The notes under the pieces were generated by a model. The model did no database searches, was not told where the DNA came from, and saw only the letters and a program-made list of their open reading frames with translations. A stretch of 64,000 nucleotides of DNA from Komarekiella delphini-convector SJRDD-AB1. GTDB taxonomy: Bacteria; Cyanobacteriota; Cyanobacteriia; Cyanobacteriales; Nostocaceae. Where the stretch lies: positions 62,001-126,000 of the forward strand of contig NZ_VJXY01000015.1 of NCBI RefSeq assembly GCF_014831675.1, in the 5' to 3' direction. How positions within the stretch are numbered: position 1 is the stretch's first letter; the number at the start of each line of letters is the position of its first letter. A program made the translations under genes and the position numbers. Positions 6,873 to 15,136 of the stretch are shown here, piece by piece.

Positions 6873-8369
6873 ATGTTAAGTGTATTAATTTGGCTTCCGA
6901 TTTTAGCCGCAGTTGTCATAGTATTATTACCTGGAAGTTTCTCCGCTAATCGGATTCGTTTAGGAGCATTATTCTTTTCGGGAATAGTTCTGCTCTGGAA
7001 TATTTTTATCCTGGTGAAATTTGATATCAGCAATCCAGAGATGCAATTTCAAGAGTACCTACCCTGGAATGAAACTCTCGGCTTAAGCTATCAATTAGGA
7101 GTTGACGGACTATCGATTTTGATGTTGGTGTTAAATAGCCTGCTCACTTGGATTGCTATTTACAGCAGTAATCAACAAACTGAACGTCCCCGGCTTTTCT
7201 ACTCGATGGTTTTATTAGTTAGTGGTGGGGTTGCCGGTGCTTTCTTAGCAGAAAATTTGCTGCTATTTTTCTTGTTCTATGAGCTTGAGCTAATCCCTTT
7301 CTATTTGCTAATTTCTATTTGGGGAGGAGAAAAGCGAGCTTATGCTGGGATCAAATTCCTGATTTATACCGCTGTTTCAGGTGCTTTTATTCTGGCGACC
7401 TTCTTGGGTATGGTATGGTTAACTGGTTCTACTAGTTTTGCTGTTGATGGAATCTCTACAGAAAATCTATCAACAGCAAAGCAAATCCTTCTACTAGCAG
7501 GCATAGTACTAGGTTTTGGCATCAAAATTCCCCTGATTCCCTTTCATACTTGGTTGCCAGATGCTTATGTTGAAGCTTCAGCACCTATTGCCATTCTTCT
7601 CGGTGGCGTGTTGGCAAAACTGGGAACTTATGGACTGTTGCGGTTTGGGTTGGGTATGTTTCCTGAAACTTGGAGTATTATCGCACCGACTTTGGCAATT
7701 TGGGGAGCAATCAGCGCTATCTATGGAGCAGTAATTGCGATCGCTCAAAAAGATATCAAGCGCATGGTAGCATACAGCTCCGTCGGTCACATGGGCTATA
7801 TATTGCTAGCTAGCGCCGCCGGTACTCCTCTAGCACTTGTTGGCGCTGTCGCTCAAATGTTTAGCCACGGCATTATCCTCGCCATTCTCTTCCATCTGGT
7901 GGGAGTCGTAGAAGCTAAAGTTGGCACTCGTGAGTTAGATAAACTCAATGGCTTAATGAGTCCCATACGCGGTTTACCTCTAATTAGTGCCTTGCTAGTT
8001 TTAAGCGGGATGGCTAGTGCTGGTATTCCTGGTTTAACAGGATTCATCGCTGAATTTATCGTTTTTCAAGGCAGTTTCTCGGTCTTTCCCATCCCCACAT
8101 TGTTGTGTGTAGTGGCTAGTGGATTAACCGCAGTTTATTTTGTCATCCTCCTCAATCGCACCTGTTTTGGCAAACTCGATAACATAGCCTACTATCCCAA
8201 AGTTTTATGGTCTGAGAAAATGCCAGCTCTAATTTTGGCAGCGCTGATTATCTTTTTAGGAGTACAACCCACTTGGTTAGTGCGTTGGAGTGAACCTACA
8301 ACAACAGCAATGGTAGCTGCAATTCCTTCTTTGGAAAAAACCGTAATCTCTCAAGTGGTAAATAATTGA
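6873..8369 (+). CDS. ndhD: NDH-1 subunit D of the CO2-uptake type (NdhD3/NdhD4)
   Basis: 498 residues, ATG 6873. It is a NuoM/NdhD-family proton-pumping membrane subunit with about 14 predicted helices. Recognisable segments are YELELIPFYLLISIWGGEKR (with the conserved Glu), KIPLIPFHTWLPDAYVEA, and AQKDIKRMVAYSSVGHMGYI with the discontinuous-helix lysine and the HMG motif. Together with NdhF it makes the distal part of the membrane arm of the specialised NDH-1 complex that binds the CO2 hydration protein. The upstream gap holds only the STRR and AT-rich DNA. No good ribosome binding site is seen before the ATG. The F3/D3 versus F4/D4 paralogue question is open, as for ndhF. Confidence 0.92.
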   Translation: MLSVLIWLPILAAVVIVLLPGSFSANRIRLGALFFSGIVLLWNIFILVKFDISNPEMQFQEYLPWNETLGLSYQLGVDGLSILMLVLNSLLTWIAIYSSNQQTERPRLFYSMVLLVSGGVAGAFLAENLLLFFLFYELELIPFYLLISIWGGEKRAYAGIKFLIYTAVSGAFILATFLGMVWLTGSTSFAVDGISTENLSTAKQILLLAGIVLGFGIKIPLIPFHTWLPDAYVEASAPIAILLGGVLAKLGTYGLLRFGLGMFPETWSIIAPTLAIWGAISAIYGAVIAIAQKDIKRMVAYSSVGHMGYILLASAAGTPLALVGAVAQMFSHGIILAILFHLVGVVEAKVGTRELDKLNGLMSPIRGLPLISALLVLSGMASAGIPGLTGFIAEFIVFQGSFSVFPIPTLLCVVASGLTAVYFVILLNRTCFGKLDNIAYYPKVLWSEKMPALILAALIIFLGVQPTWLVRWSEPTTTAMVAAIPSLEKTVISQVVNN

Positions 8370-8398
8370 GGGTTGGAATTTTAACGCATAGGCGCTTC

Positions 8399-8460
8399 TC
8401 TACGAGACGCTACGCGAACGCCTTCCCGCAGGGTAGGAACGCAGGGCTAAGCGCAAAGGA
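8399..8460. repeat. Intergenic repeat module (GAGACGCTACGCGAACG type)
   Basis: The segment CTACGAGACGCTACGCGAAC and following CCTTCCCGCAGGG is one of several copies of this module in the window (others at 11185, 15066 and 31517). It seems to interrupt an otherwise simple GGAACGCAG/GGAGCGCAGAG tract between ndhD and the CO2 hydration gene. Confidence 0.6.
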
Positions 8461-8521
8461 GCGCAGAGTTTGGGAATTTGATTCGCTATAAATTTACGCA
8501 ATTTAGTAAACACCAATTACC

Positions 8522-9829
8522 ATGACAGCAATTAAGATAGCGACTAAGTTACCTCCTTCCACGCATGAATTTTCCGAAGTAATTCATCGCCTAGAAGCTG
8601 GCGGTGCGATGTTGCCAGATACGCCAGAAAACCTGATGCAAATCATCGGTTTATATAAAGCTTATGCCGTGCCGATGGACTTTTATTGGCGTGACCTGCT
8701 TTATATTGCTGAACGCGAATTCTTAAACCCGTTGCCCTTTTTTAAATACTTCTTGCCCAAAGAGTATTTAGAATTGCATAATCATTACGCTGGCGATGAT
8801 GCTGATTTACGAATTTGGCGAGGTGAAGCTACTGCCCATCCAGAACTGTTGGCATTTATCGAGAAAGGTGAAACCTTCAAAATGCCGAAGTTGTTGCATC
8901 ACTTATTCCACGATCGCATTAACATGGAATTTGCAGAAGCCTGTATGCGAGCAATGCTGTGGCATAGAGGAATGGGTGGGCAATTTGACCCTTACCTAGA
9001 CTCAGAAGAATACAAAGCCAACGCTGATAGGGCAATTAAAGCTTACTTCCAAGGCAACCCAGTGATGCTGGGACTCTATAAGCTGTTCCCAGATATGTTT
9101 TTGGAACAGTGCCGCCAAATGTCTTACTATGCTAATCTGGGCTTGTTTTGGGAAATCATGGCCCCAGTGTTCTTTGAAATGTCAGACCGCTATGACGAAG
9201 GCACAATTACCAGTGTCCCAGAGGCGATGAGTTTCTTAGTCAATGGTATATTTGCGATCGCAGGCCGTCCAATTTATCATCACGTTTATATTCGTGGCGA
9301 ATGTTACGAAATTATCCCCAAATCTAAAGGCTTTATGTGGCTATATGAAGCCGCATTACCTTATGTAGAAGCAGTTTTCTATCGTACTGCTCCTTTCCGG
9401 GGTACAAAATCTTATAATGCTCAAGCACGTCAAGTACCAGAAGATCAAAAAGACTTCCACTATGGCATTCTGTACGCTGATGTGTTTCCAGTTGGTACTG
9501 CTGGTATTCCACCTACATTGCTAATGCAAGATATGTTGCATTTTTTGCCTCCATATCTTGTTGATTACTACAGCAAACATTGCCGTGGTGAAGAAGATAT
9601 GTTGATTCAGTTGGGGGTTAGTTTCCAACGGTCAATGTATTGTGTTACTTCTGCGGTAATTCAGGCATTGCGGACAGCACTTTTATATCCTTTAGATGAC
9701 CCCAATCCCAGGCATTTACAAGCTAATCGAGATTTCTTTGAAATGCAGATAAATCGCTTTACTCGTCCTGAATATAACATTCGTGATGCAGCTCGTTTGG
9801 GGAGTATTCAAAAGCAGGATTATAGATGA
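8522..9829 (+). CDS. CO2 hydration protein of the NDH-1MS complex (CupA/CupB, ChpY/ChpX family)
   Basis: 435 residues, ATG 8522. It is a soluble protein with no signal or membrane helix. The text HRLEAGGAMLPDTPENLMQI, YAVPMDFYWRDLLYIAE and RPIYHHVYIRGECYEIIPKS is characteristic of the CO2 hydration protein family. It docks on NdhF3/NdhD3 or NdhF4/NdhD4 at the cytoplasmic face of the thylakoid and converts CO2 to bicarbonate coupled to NDH-1 activity. His, Glu and Cys residues such as HHVYIRGEC and KHCRGEED are candidate metal ligands. It follows ndhD with a 152-base gap. The fasciclin-type cupS gene often found after cupA is not present downstream, so whether this is CupA or CupB is left open. 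Confidence 0.9.
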   Translation: MTAIKIATKLPPSTHEFSEVIHRLEAGGAMLPDTPENLMQIIGLYKAYAVPMDFYWRDLLYIAEREFLNPLPFFKYFLPKEYLELHNHYAGDDADLRIWRGEATAHPELLAFIEKGETFKMPKLLHHLFHDRINMEFAEACMRAMLWHRGMGGQFDPYLDSEEYKANADRAIKAYFQGNPVMLGLYKLFPDMFLEQCRQMSYYANLGLFWEIMAPVFFEMSDRYDEGTITSVPEAMSFLVNGIFAIAGRPIYHHVYIRGECYEIIPKSKGFMWLYEAALPYVEAVFYRTAPFRGTKSYNAQARQVPEDQKDFHYGILYADVFPVGTAGIPPTLLMQDMLHFLPPYLVDYYSKHCRGEEDMLIQLGVSFQRSMYCVTSAVIQALRTALLYPLDDPNPRHLQANRDFFEMQINRFTRPEYNIRDAARLGSIQKQDYR

Positions 9830-9864
9830 AATATTTTGCTTTTATTTAGAGCCACAGTAAACAC

Positions 9865-9894
9865 AGATAAACACAGATACATCGGTGTTTATCT
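9865..9894 (+). terminator. Hairpin at the end of the CO2-uptake operon
   Basis: AGATAAACAC (9865-9874) pairs with GTGTTTATCT (9885-9894) around a 10-base loop, 36 bases after the stop. There is no clean U-tract, and the same phrase occurs in cyanobacterial intergenic repeats, so terminator function is uncertain. Confidence 0.4.
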
Positions 9895-10010
9895 ATCTGA
9901 AAAAGTTTCCTAGGTTGGGAAACCCCGTTCGCATGATTGCGTCTTCTCTTGGAAAAAGTTCTGCTCGCCGGAAGCCGACGCTCAGACTTCTCTTTGCCTA
10001 CAGAACTTTT
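9895..10010. repeat. Repeat module with GAAAAGTT...AACTTTTC ends
   Basis: Bounded by GAAAAAGTTTCCTAGG and CAGAACTTTTCGCT, with an internal GTTCTGCTCGCCGGAAGCCG. The same phrases recur inside the element at 12734-13145. It appears to sit inside a simple GTGTTTATCT/GTGTTCATCTGTGG tract, as if inserted there. Confidence 0.6.
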
Positions 10011-10046
10011 CGCTGTGTTCATCTGTGGTTAAATTTTCATGATTCC

Positions 10047-10255
10047 TTATGCTAATAGCTAAAGAATCGCCTAGGACTATAAGTCCTTGTCTTAATCCAC
10101 ATCTTTATCAATTTATTGCATGATTGCTATTAGCTTGGGAATAAATTCCCAAGCTAATAGCTAAAGTCTTCTAAAGAAGATTAAGAAAGGATTTGAATCT
10201 ACGCAAGCGTGGAGTTGGGCTATTAGCCTGCGGTTTGAATCGCAGGCGGACTATG
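10047..10255. repeat. Cluster of palindromes with GCTAATAGC/GCTATTAGC boundaries
   Basis: This gene-free stretch holds several short palindromes: CTTGGGAATAAATTCCCAAG, GGACTATAAGTCC and CCTGCGGTTTGAATCGCAGG. They are separated by GCTAATAGCTAAAG and GGGCTATTAGCC. The same boundary words flank the palindromes at 39091-39163. It lies between the CO2-uptake operon and the Trp/Gly-rich peptide gene. Confidence 0.65.
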
Positions 10256-10326
10256 GTTTAGCGACAATTTTACTGTTACAAAAATGTTAGGTAATGACAA
10301 GCTTGTTTAAATAAGGCTTTGTCAAT

Positions 10327-10518
10327 TTAGTATCGCCAACCGCCACCCCAACCCCAAGGTTTGCCACCCCAACCCCAAGGTTTACCACCCCAACCCCAAG
10401 GCTTGCCATAGTAGCCCCAAGGTCTTCCATAGTGACCCCAGTAACCTCCACTTTGAAGTTCCTGTTCTTCTTCGGGTAACTCTACCAGTAAATCAGAAGT
10501 GTTTGTTTGAGCTGCCAT
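10327..10518 (-). CDS. Trp/Gly-rich repeat peptide with double-glycine leader (putative RiPP-like precursor)
   Basis: 63 residues from ATG 10518, with a strong GGAGGT ribosome binding site eight bases before it. The first 25 residues form a leader-like segment, SDLLVELPEEEQELQSGG, with the acidic (E)LxxEExExxxGG pattern of peptides cleaved by C39-type peptidase transporters. The rest contains YWGHYGRPWGYYGKPWGW and three near-identical GGKPWGW units, ending GGGWRY. It has no cysteines and is very rich in Trp, Gly, Tyr and Pro. No maturation enzyme or transporter gene is adjacent in the window. Seen: leader-like N-terminus and repeats. Inferred: export after GG cleavage. It could alternatively be a structural or metal-binding repeat peptide. 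Confidence 0.7.
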   Translation of the reverse strand: MAAQTNTSDLLVELPEEEQELQSGGYWGHYGRPWGYYGKPWGWGGKPWGWGGKPWGWGGGWRY

Positions 10519-10786
10519 AATTGACTACCTCCATTTAGCACTTAGGTATTACATACAGATGTACAGAAAACAAAAGTATTTAATACCCCTACTTTTAGTT
10601 CTAAATTTATTTTATACAGATTAAACTATCTAAAGTTAGAAAGTAATAAGCTAAAGTTCTGCCTTTTGGTTGATGTTAAAGCTGACGAGCAATTATTTTA
10701 TTGATTATTTCTTATCAAAATCAAGCGTTAACATCAGAAATTATCGTATTTTTGGGTTCTGCGATCGCATTTTTTAACTACAAACT

Positions 10787-10996
10787 TCAATCATCTAACA
10801 AACTCATCAATGCTTGCAATTCTTGCTCTTGTGGTTCTGGTAATTGTGAGCGTAATTTTAGCAATTCAATTTCTAATGCTTCCGCCACATAGAACATATT
10901 AGACTCTTGGGCAATTTTTAGCTGATTTTCTTTAATTTCGATTTGTCGAAGCAGGTTTTCTTCAACATTAATTGCATCGTAATCGTGAGAAATCAT
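10787..10996 (-). CDS. Small coiled-coil hypothetical protein
   Basis: 69 residues from ATG 10996, charged and helical: EENLLRQIEIKENQLKIAQE followed by an ALEIELLKLRSQL segment, a likely coiled coil. It ends ALMSLLDD. There is no Shine-Dalgarno and I recognise no family. The composition looks like a real soluble protein, and the opposite-strand frame over the same bases does not. It is the same strand as the Trp/Gly peptide but separated by about 270 bases of AT-rich DNA, so a shared transcript is possible but not shown. Confidence 0.5.
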   Translation of the reverse strand: MISHDYDAINVEENLLRQIEIKENQLKIAQESNMFYVAEALEIELLKLRSQLPEPQEQELQALMSLLDD

Positions 10997-11615
10997 AGCT
11001 TTACATTTATTAAAAGTTCAAAAATGACATTAGATCGGCTGTTTATATGTTATCCAGCATTTGTATCAAACTTAATTAAGTAGTATGAATAGTATTAGTA
11101 CAAACATGTTATTATATCCCTCACTTCTTATGAACTCAACTGACTAGCGATGTCTGGCGACAAGCCGCTGACGCTCCTTCTCCCAACGGGAGACGCTTAC
11201 GCGAACGTCGCTACCGCTTCGCTAATGCGTCTACGCTCTTGTACCTGTACCACTGATTACTTGTAGATTTATTGTTGTAACACCTCTTGATCACCTTGTC
11301 AGTATTGCAATGTCTCAACAGTTTACAACAAGCACCGACTCTAGACTACAAAAAATTGGTTGTGGAGCGTGTTATTAATACTGGGAGTCCACCATTAAAA
11401 ACAGACAAGCTAGACAACAATTGCAACCGGAAACTACTACTCTCAAATGAGTAAAATCCGTTTCATTTATAGTTTGAGAGTTCTCAGTCAAGATTGTAAA
11501 ATAAAGTTAAGCTACAAAAAGCGCTTTTACCTCAACAGAAGTTTTACTAAAGCGACGAATTCAACAAATCCTAGAGAATTTTTGCAGATATCAGCAAGAC
11601 AAATAACGGAGAACA
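10997..11615. other. Gene-free stretch with repeat module at 11148-11236
   Basis: No convincing gene. At 11148-11236 lie GCGATGTCTGGCGACAAGCC followed by GCTGACGCTCCTTCTCCCAACGGGAGACG and CTTACGCGAACG. These are modules shared with other intergenic repeats and with the 3' end of the P450 gene (18271-18308). A 22-codon frame at 11310-11378 has no ribosome binding site. The final 15 bases include GGAG (11608-11611), the ribosome binding site of the next gene. Confidence 0.5.
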
Positions 11616-12707
11616 ATGTTGCTGAATACAATTACAGACAATGTTTCAGGAGCAGACACACAAACACGACCGGCAAGGTTATGGATGCCTGAACGGGTAA
11701 TGTTTACACCTGCTGCTTTAGACGAGCCTTGGGGACAGCACATTTTAGCACGTGTCCAGTCACTAAACTTACCAATAGAAGAACTACCACGCAACCGCCT
11801 TACAGGTTTACGCGGTGAAGACGAGCGTGAGACTTACAATATTGCCAAGCGTACTTTGGCAGTTGTGACTGCACCACCTAGCCATTTCAAGCTTAGTCCT
11901 ATCCCACCATCTGCTGATTGGCAATTTCATATCGCTGAGGGTTGTCCTGGACATTGCCAATACTGTTATCTTGCAGGTAGTTTATCGGGGCCGCCTGTTA
12001 TCCGCACCTATGCGAACTTACCGCAAATCTTAGAGAATTTAGCAGTCTATGAACGACCAGGCCAAGTAACAACTTATGAGGTCAGCTGTTACACTGACCC
12101 ATTGGGTATTGAGCATCTGACTGGTAGTCTGACTGAATGTATCCGTTACTTTGGTACTCGGACTGATGCACATCTACGCTGGGTATCAAAATTCTCTGCG
12201 GTGGATGGCTTACTCGATTTACCTCACAACGGTCGTACTCGCTGCCGGATGAGCGTTAATGCAGCACCTATTTCTGGTAAGTTTGAAGGTGGTACAGCGT
12301 CGGTAGCATCACGGCTTGCGGCATTACGGCAGTTGGCGCTACCACGGGAGCGCGGTGGTGGTGGGTATCCAGTAGGATTAGTTATTGCACCAATTATGCC
12401 TATAGATGATTGGCAAATGCACTATAGTCGATTGTTTGACTCGATTAGTGAAGCGCTCGATATGGATTGTGACCTCACTTTTGAGCTAATTTCCCACCGT
12501 TTTACGCCAGGGTCGAAAGAGGTGTTGCAAACTTGGTATCCCCAATCGAAGTTAGACATGGACGAAGCAAAACGCAGTGTCAAACGTAACAAGTTTGGTG
12601 GCGTTAAGTACGTTTACGATACTGGCACAATGAAGGCTATGAAGCGCTTTTTTGAGGATGAGATTCAACGGCGCTATCCTGATGCTGAGATTTTATACTG
12701 GACTTAA
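11616..12707 (+). CDS. Spore photoproduct lyase-family radical SAM protein
   Basis: 363 residues, ATG 11616 with GGAG four bases upstream. The radical SAM cluster motif CX3CX2C is visible as C110-PGH-C114-QY-C117, just after the FHIAEGC phrase typical of SplB-like proteins. The pattern TYEVSCYTDP and a C-terminal TLxFELISHRFTPGSKEVL-like region also fit. Bacillus SplB repairs the UV lesion spore photoproduct by hydrogen abstraction from SAM-derived adenosyl radical. Cyanobacteria do not form endospores, so here the substrate may be a thymine lesion formed in desiccated cells or akinetes, or something else entirely. It appears to be a single gene; a mobile element follows 26 bases downstream. 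Confidence 0.85.
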   Translation: MLLNTITDNVSGADTQTRPARLWMPERVMFTPAALDEPWGQHILARVQSLNLPIEELPRNRLTGLRGEDERETYNIAKRTLAVVTAPPSHFKLSPIPPSADWQFHIAEGCPGHCQYCYLAGSLSGPPVIRTYANLPQILENLAVYERPGQVTTYEVSCYTDPLGIEHLTGSLTECIRYFGTRTDAHLRWVSKFSAVDGLLDLPHNGRTRCRMSVNAAPISGKFEGGTASVASRLAALRQLALPRERGGGGYPVGLVIAPIMPIDDWQMHYSRLFDSISEALDMDCDLTFELISHRFTPGSKEVLQTWYPQSKLDMDEAKRSVKRNKFGGVKYVYDTGTMKAMKRFFEDEIQRRYPDAEILYWT

Positions 12708-12725
12708 ATACTCTCTTACCACTAT

Positions 12726-13153
12726 AAAATTACGGCGTTGCTGAATCATGGGATGAAATTTGATGTATTAAAATCTCAGACTCCTTATCCTCTCTGTCTT
12801 GAAAAGTTTCCTAGGTCGGGCTAACCCTCCTTCTCCTGACGGAGACCGGAGGCGAACAGAACTTTTCGCTGCGTCTGTGCCTTGAAAAGTTATCAACGCT
12901 ATGCGGGTCTTACTGCCCAACCGTTCTAAAAGAACGGTTGCCTTGTGTCCTCTGGATACAAGGGAGAGGCGCAAGGCTTTGCGCCTCTCGGCAGTGAACA
13001 GACTATCGCCGGAAACTGGCGCTCATACTTTTCACTGCGCCTCTGTCTTGGAAAGTTCTGTTCGCCGGAAGCCGGCGCACCCTGCGGGATATTGCTACAA
13101 ACTTTCCGCTGCGTGAGAGCAATCATCCCGTAATTATGCAACGCCAAAATTAC
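12726..13153. mobile_element. 412-bp non-autonomous element (MITE) with 8-bp target duplication
   Basis: Terminal inverted repeats of 23 bases lie at 12734-12756 and 13123-13145. They match at 19 of 23 positions; the outer eight (GGCGTTGC) and the inner seven (GGGATGA) are identical. Both ends are directly flanked by AAAATTAC (12726-12733 and 13146-13153), a perfect 8-bp direct repeat as left by transposition. Inside there is no transposase. It is packed with palindromes, such as AACCGTTCT/AGAACGGTT (12919-12939) and GAGAGGCGCAA/TTGCGCCTCTC (12964-12989), and with two GAAAAGTT/AACTTTTC modules. Short open frames within it are by-products. Confidence 0.85.
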
Positions 13154-13247
13154 TTCTTTTTACGTTCGCGTAGCGTGCAGGAGGCATACCGCCAAGGACG
13201 CTAAGGAGGAAAAAGAATTAGATATTTTCCTAGTCGGAAAGGAGTAA

Positions 13248-14273
13248 TCATAAAATACCTCCCAGAATAACGTCTTCTGTTGAATAATCTAGCAACCACG
13301 GCATTGCAAACTGTTGCGGTTCTTGGGGCGGATGAGTTTTCTGCCAAGCAATAGTTCGCGCCAGTGCTTCATCTAAAGGCACAATTTCCTGATATCCTAA
13401 CTCCTGACGGATACGAGTTGAGTTTACAACCCAATGTTGCTCTAAGTTGAGCGATAACTTCCTGTCTTGTGGTAGCTGGCTGTTGGGTACAACAACAACT
13501 TTACCCTGCCAGCCGACTATTTCCCCAACTCTAGTAATACGTTCAGCTTCGGTAAGTGCTGCTACATCAGCAACATGATAGATGCGACCAGTTGCATTTT
13601 GATTTATAACTGCTAATGCGATCGCATACGCTATATTCTCTACATAACCATAAGAACCACGCCATCTAGCAATACTTTCTGACAAAACAATAGCAGGACG
13701 GTTATCATCCATTCGCTGAATATAGGCATACAGACGATGCAGAATATCTCTGGAGCCATAGACCATTGGCAGGCGTAAAATCGTTCCTGGTAAGTCACCT
13801 GCCATTACTACGCGTTCCACTAGAATTTTTTCATACTCAACTGGCACATTGAGAGGTCTAGAGGACATTTCCCGGTATGGACATAGTTGTTGGCGCAGGG
13901 GCGAATCTTCGGTAAGTGGTACAGGTATAACATCAGATTCCTTGCCCCAAAGTACATCGTATGCACGATACACATCTATACTGCTGATGACAACGATACG
14001 CCGAGCAATACCTTTAAATGTGTTCATCAGGGTTAGCGCGTCTTGCTCAGTGTAAGCAACCATATCCACTACAACTTGAGGCGCAAGCTGCTGAAACTGG
14101 CTTCTCATCTCCCAAAGATGCGAGCGATCGCCCAAAATTTTATGCACGTTTAGTGGTAGATTAGTTGTGGTCGTTCCGCGATGAAATATACTCACTTCAT
14201 GACCGATTGCAACCAATTGATGGACTAAAGGGGGGCCAATGAAATTTGTGCCACCAATAATCAGGATTTTCAT
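13248..14273 (-). CDS. NAD-dependent epimerase/dehydratase-family (extended SDR) protein
   Basis: 341 residues from ATG 14273, with AAGGA about ten bases upstream. The N-terminal GGTNFIGPPLV is the Rossmann NAD(P)-binding motif, followed by VSIFHRG. VVISSIDVY gives the conserved strand and serine. At the catalytic site the sequence is VEYEKILVERV: the Lys aligns with the usual YxxxK, but the residue four before it is Val, so the canonical Tyr appears displaced or missing. This suggests an atypical SDR related to sugar-nucleotide epimerases or the CSP41-like RNA-binding branch. The substrate cannot be inferred. It is 58 bases upstream of clpP on the same strand. Confidence 0.8.
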   Translation of the reverse strand: MKILIIGGTNFIGPPLVHQLVAIGHEVSIFHRGTTTTNLPLNVHKILGDRSHLWEMRSQFQQLAPQVVVDMVAYTEQDALTLMNTFKGIARRIVVISSIDVYRAYDVLWGKESDVIPVPLTEDSPLRQQLCPYREMSSRPLNVPVEYEKILVERVVMAGDLPGTILRLPMVYGSRDILHRLYAYIQRMDDNRPAIVLSESIARWRGSYGYVENIAYAIALAVINQNATGRIYHVADVAALTEAERITRVGEIVGWQGKVVVVPNSQLPQDRKLSLNLEQHWVVNSTRIRQELGYQEIVPLDEALARTIAWQKTHPPQEPQQFAMPWLLDYSTEDVILGGIL

Positions 14274-14331
14274 TTTTCTTATCCTTTTTACAAATCAGTT
14301 GTTGACTGATATTGTTACCTTTTATTCCACT

Positions 14332-14967
14332 CTATTTATCGATGTCAGAGCTAGTTGTAGATTGAATAGACGCAGATGTTTTGATGATGATACTGTCAAT
14401 TAATCCATAAGCTTTGGCTTCTTGAGCACTCATGAAAAAGTCGCGTTCAGAGTCAAGTTCAATTTGCTCTGGCGATTTACCAGTATTGGCAGCAAGTATC
14501 TTGTTAATTAATTGGCGGAAATATAAAATTTCTTTGGCTGCAACTTCAATATCAGATGCTTTTCCCTGAACACCTCCTGATGGTTGATGAATCATAATTC
14601 GAGCGTTTGGTAAAGCATATCTTTTGCCTTGAGTTCCTGAAGCTAACAAGAATGCTCCCATTGAAGCGGCAGTACCCATGCATACAGTACACACTTCTGA
14701 ACGAACTTGGTTCATAGCATCGTAAATAGCCATTCCTGCTGTTACTGAACCTCCAGGACTATTGATATATAGGGTAATATCCCGTTCTGGTTCTTCAGCG
14801 TCTAAAAATAGCATTTGTGCAACGATGAGATTAGCTATTTCATCTGTTACTTCGTTACGCAAAAAGATAATTCGTTCTGCAAGTAAGCGCGAATAAATAT
14901 CTAATACTCGCTCACCTTTGGCTGATTCTTGTATAATAAATGGAATGCTAGGTTGAGTAGGATTCAT
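14332..14967 (-). CDS. clpP: ATP-dependent Clp protease proteolytic subunit
   Basis: About 211 residues from ATG 14967. A TTG at 14982 would extend it, but the TTGGAG there is better read as the ribosome binding site nine bases before ATG 14967. ClpP forms the 14-mer serine protease barrel fed by ClpC/ClpX. The triad is complete (numbering from the TTG): S107 in [10 protein letters not shown]132 in MIHQPSGG and D181 in [19 protein letters not shown] matches the oxyanion region. Cyanobacteria carry several ClpP paralogues plus the inactive ClpR, and which one this is cannot be told. It lies downstream of the SDR gene on the same strand with a 58-base gap. Confidence 0.93.
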   Translation of the reverse strand: MNPTQPSIPFIIQESAKGERVLDIYSRLLAERIIFLRNEVTDEIANLIVAQMLFLDAEEPERDITLYINSPGGSVTAGMAIYDAMNQVRSEVCTVCMGTAASMGAFLLASGTQGKRYALPNARIMIHQPSGGVQGKASDIEVAAKEILYFRQLINKILAANTGKSPEQIELDSERDFFMSAQEAKAYGLIDSIIIKTSASIQSTTSSDIDK

Positions 14968-15057
14968 ATCTGGTGACTCCAAAATTTAGCTTTAACTGCA
15001 ATACGGTTCACTTAAGGCTAAAGTTCTTTGTGAAAGTTAATTTTTTTAACGAACCGC

Positions 15058-15103
15058 CTTCTCTGCGAGACACTACGTGAACGCGCAGCGTCTCGCAGAG
15101 AAG
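15058..15103. repeat. Long inverted repeat upstream of clpP
   Basis: CTTCTCTGCGAGAC (15058-15071) and GTCTCGCAGAGAAG (15090-15103) form a perfect 14-bp stem around 18 bases containing ACGTGAACG, the module found in other intergenic repeats here. It may act as a terminator for the cupin operon or simply be a repeat. Confidence 0.65.
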
Positions 15104-15136
15104 GACGCCAAAGACGCAAAGATAAGGAAGAAATTC

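Noticed and set aside
11310-11378. 22-codon frame ending GCGACY, possibly a tiny peptide
   Set aside because: No ribosome binding site and no leader-like pattern; chance frame in gene-free DNA.
11447-11692. 81-residue frame before the radical SAM gene
   Set aside because: It overlaps the start of that gene by 77 bases in another frame and has no protein-like pattern.
12768-13147. Several 60-75 residue frames between the radical SAM and SDR genes
   Set aside because: All lie in the palindromic interior of the mobile element and are by-products of GC-rich repeats.
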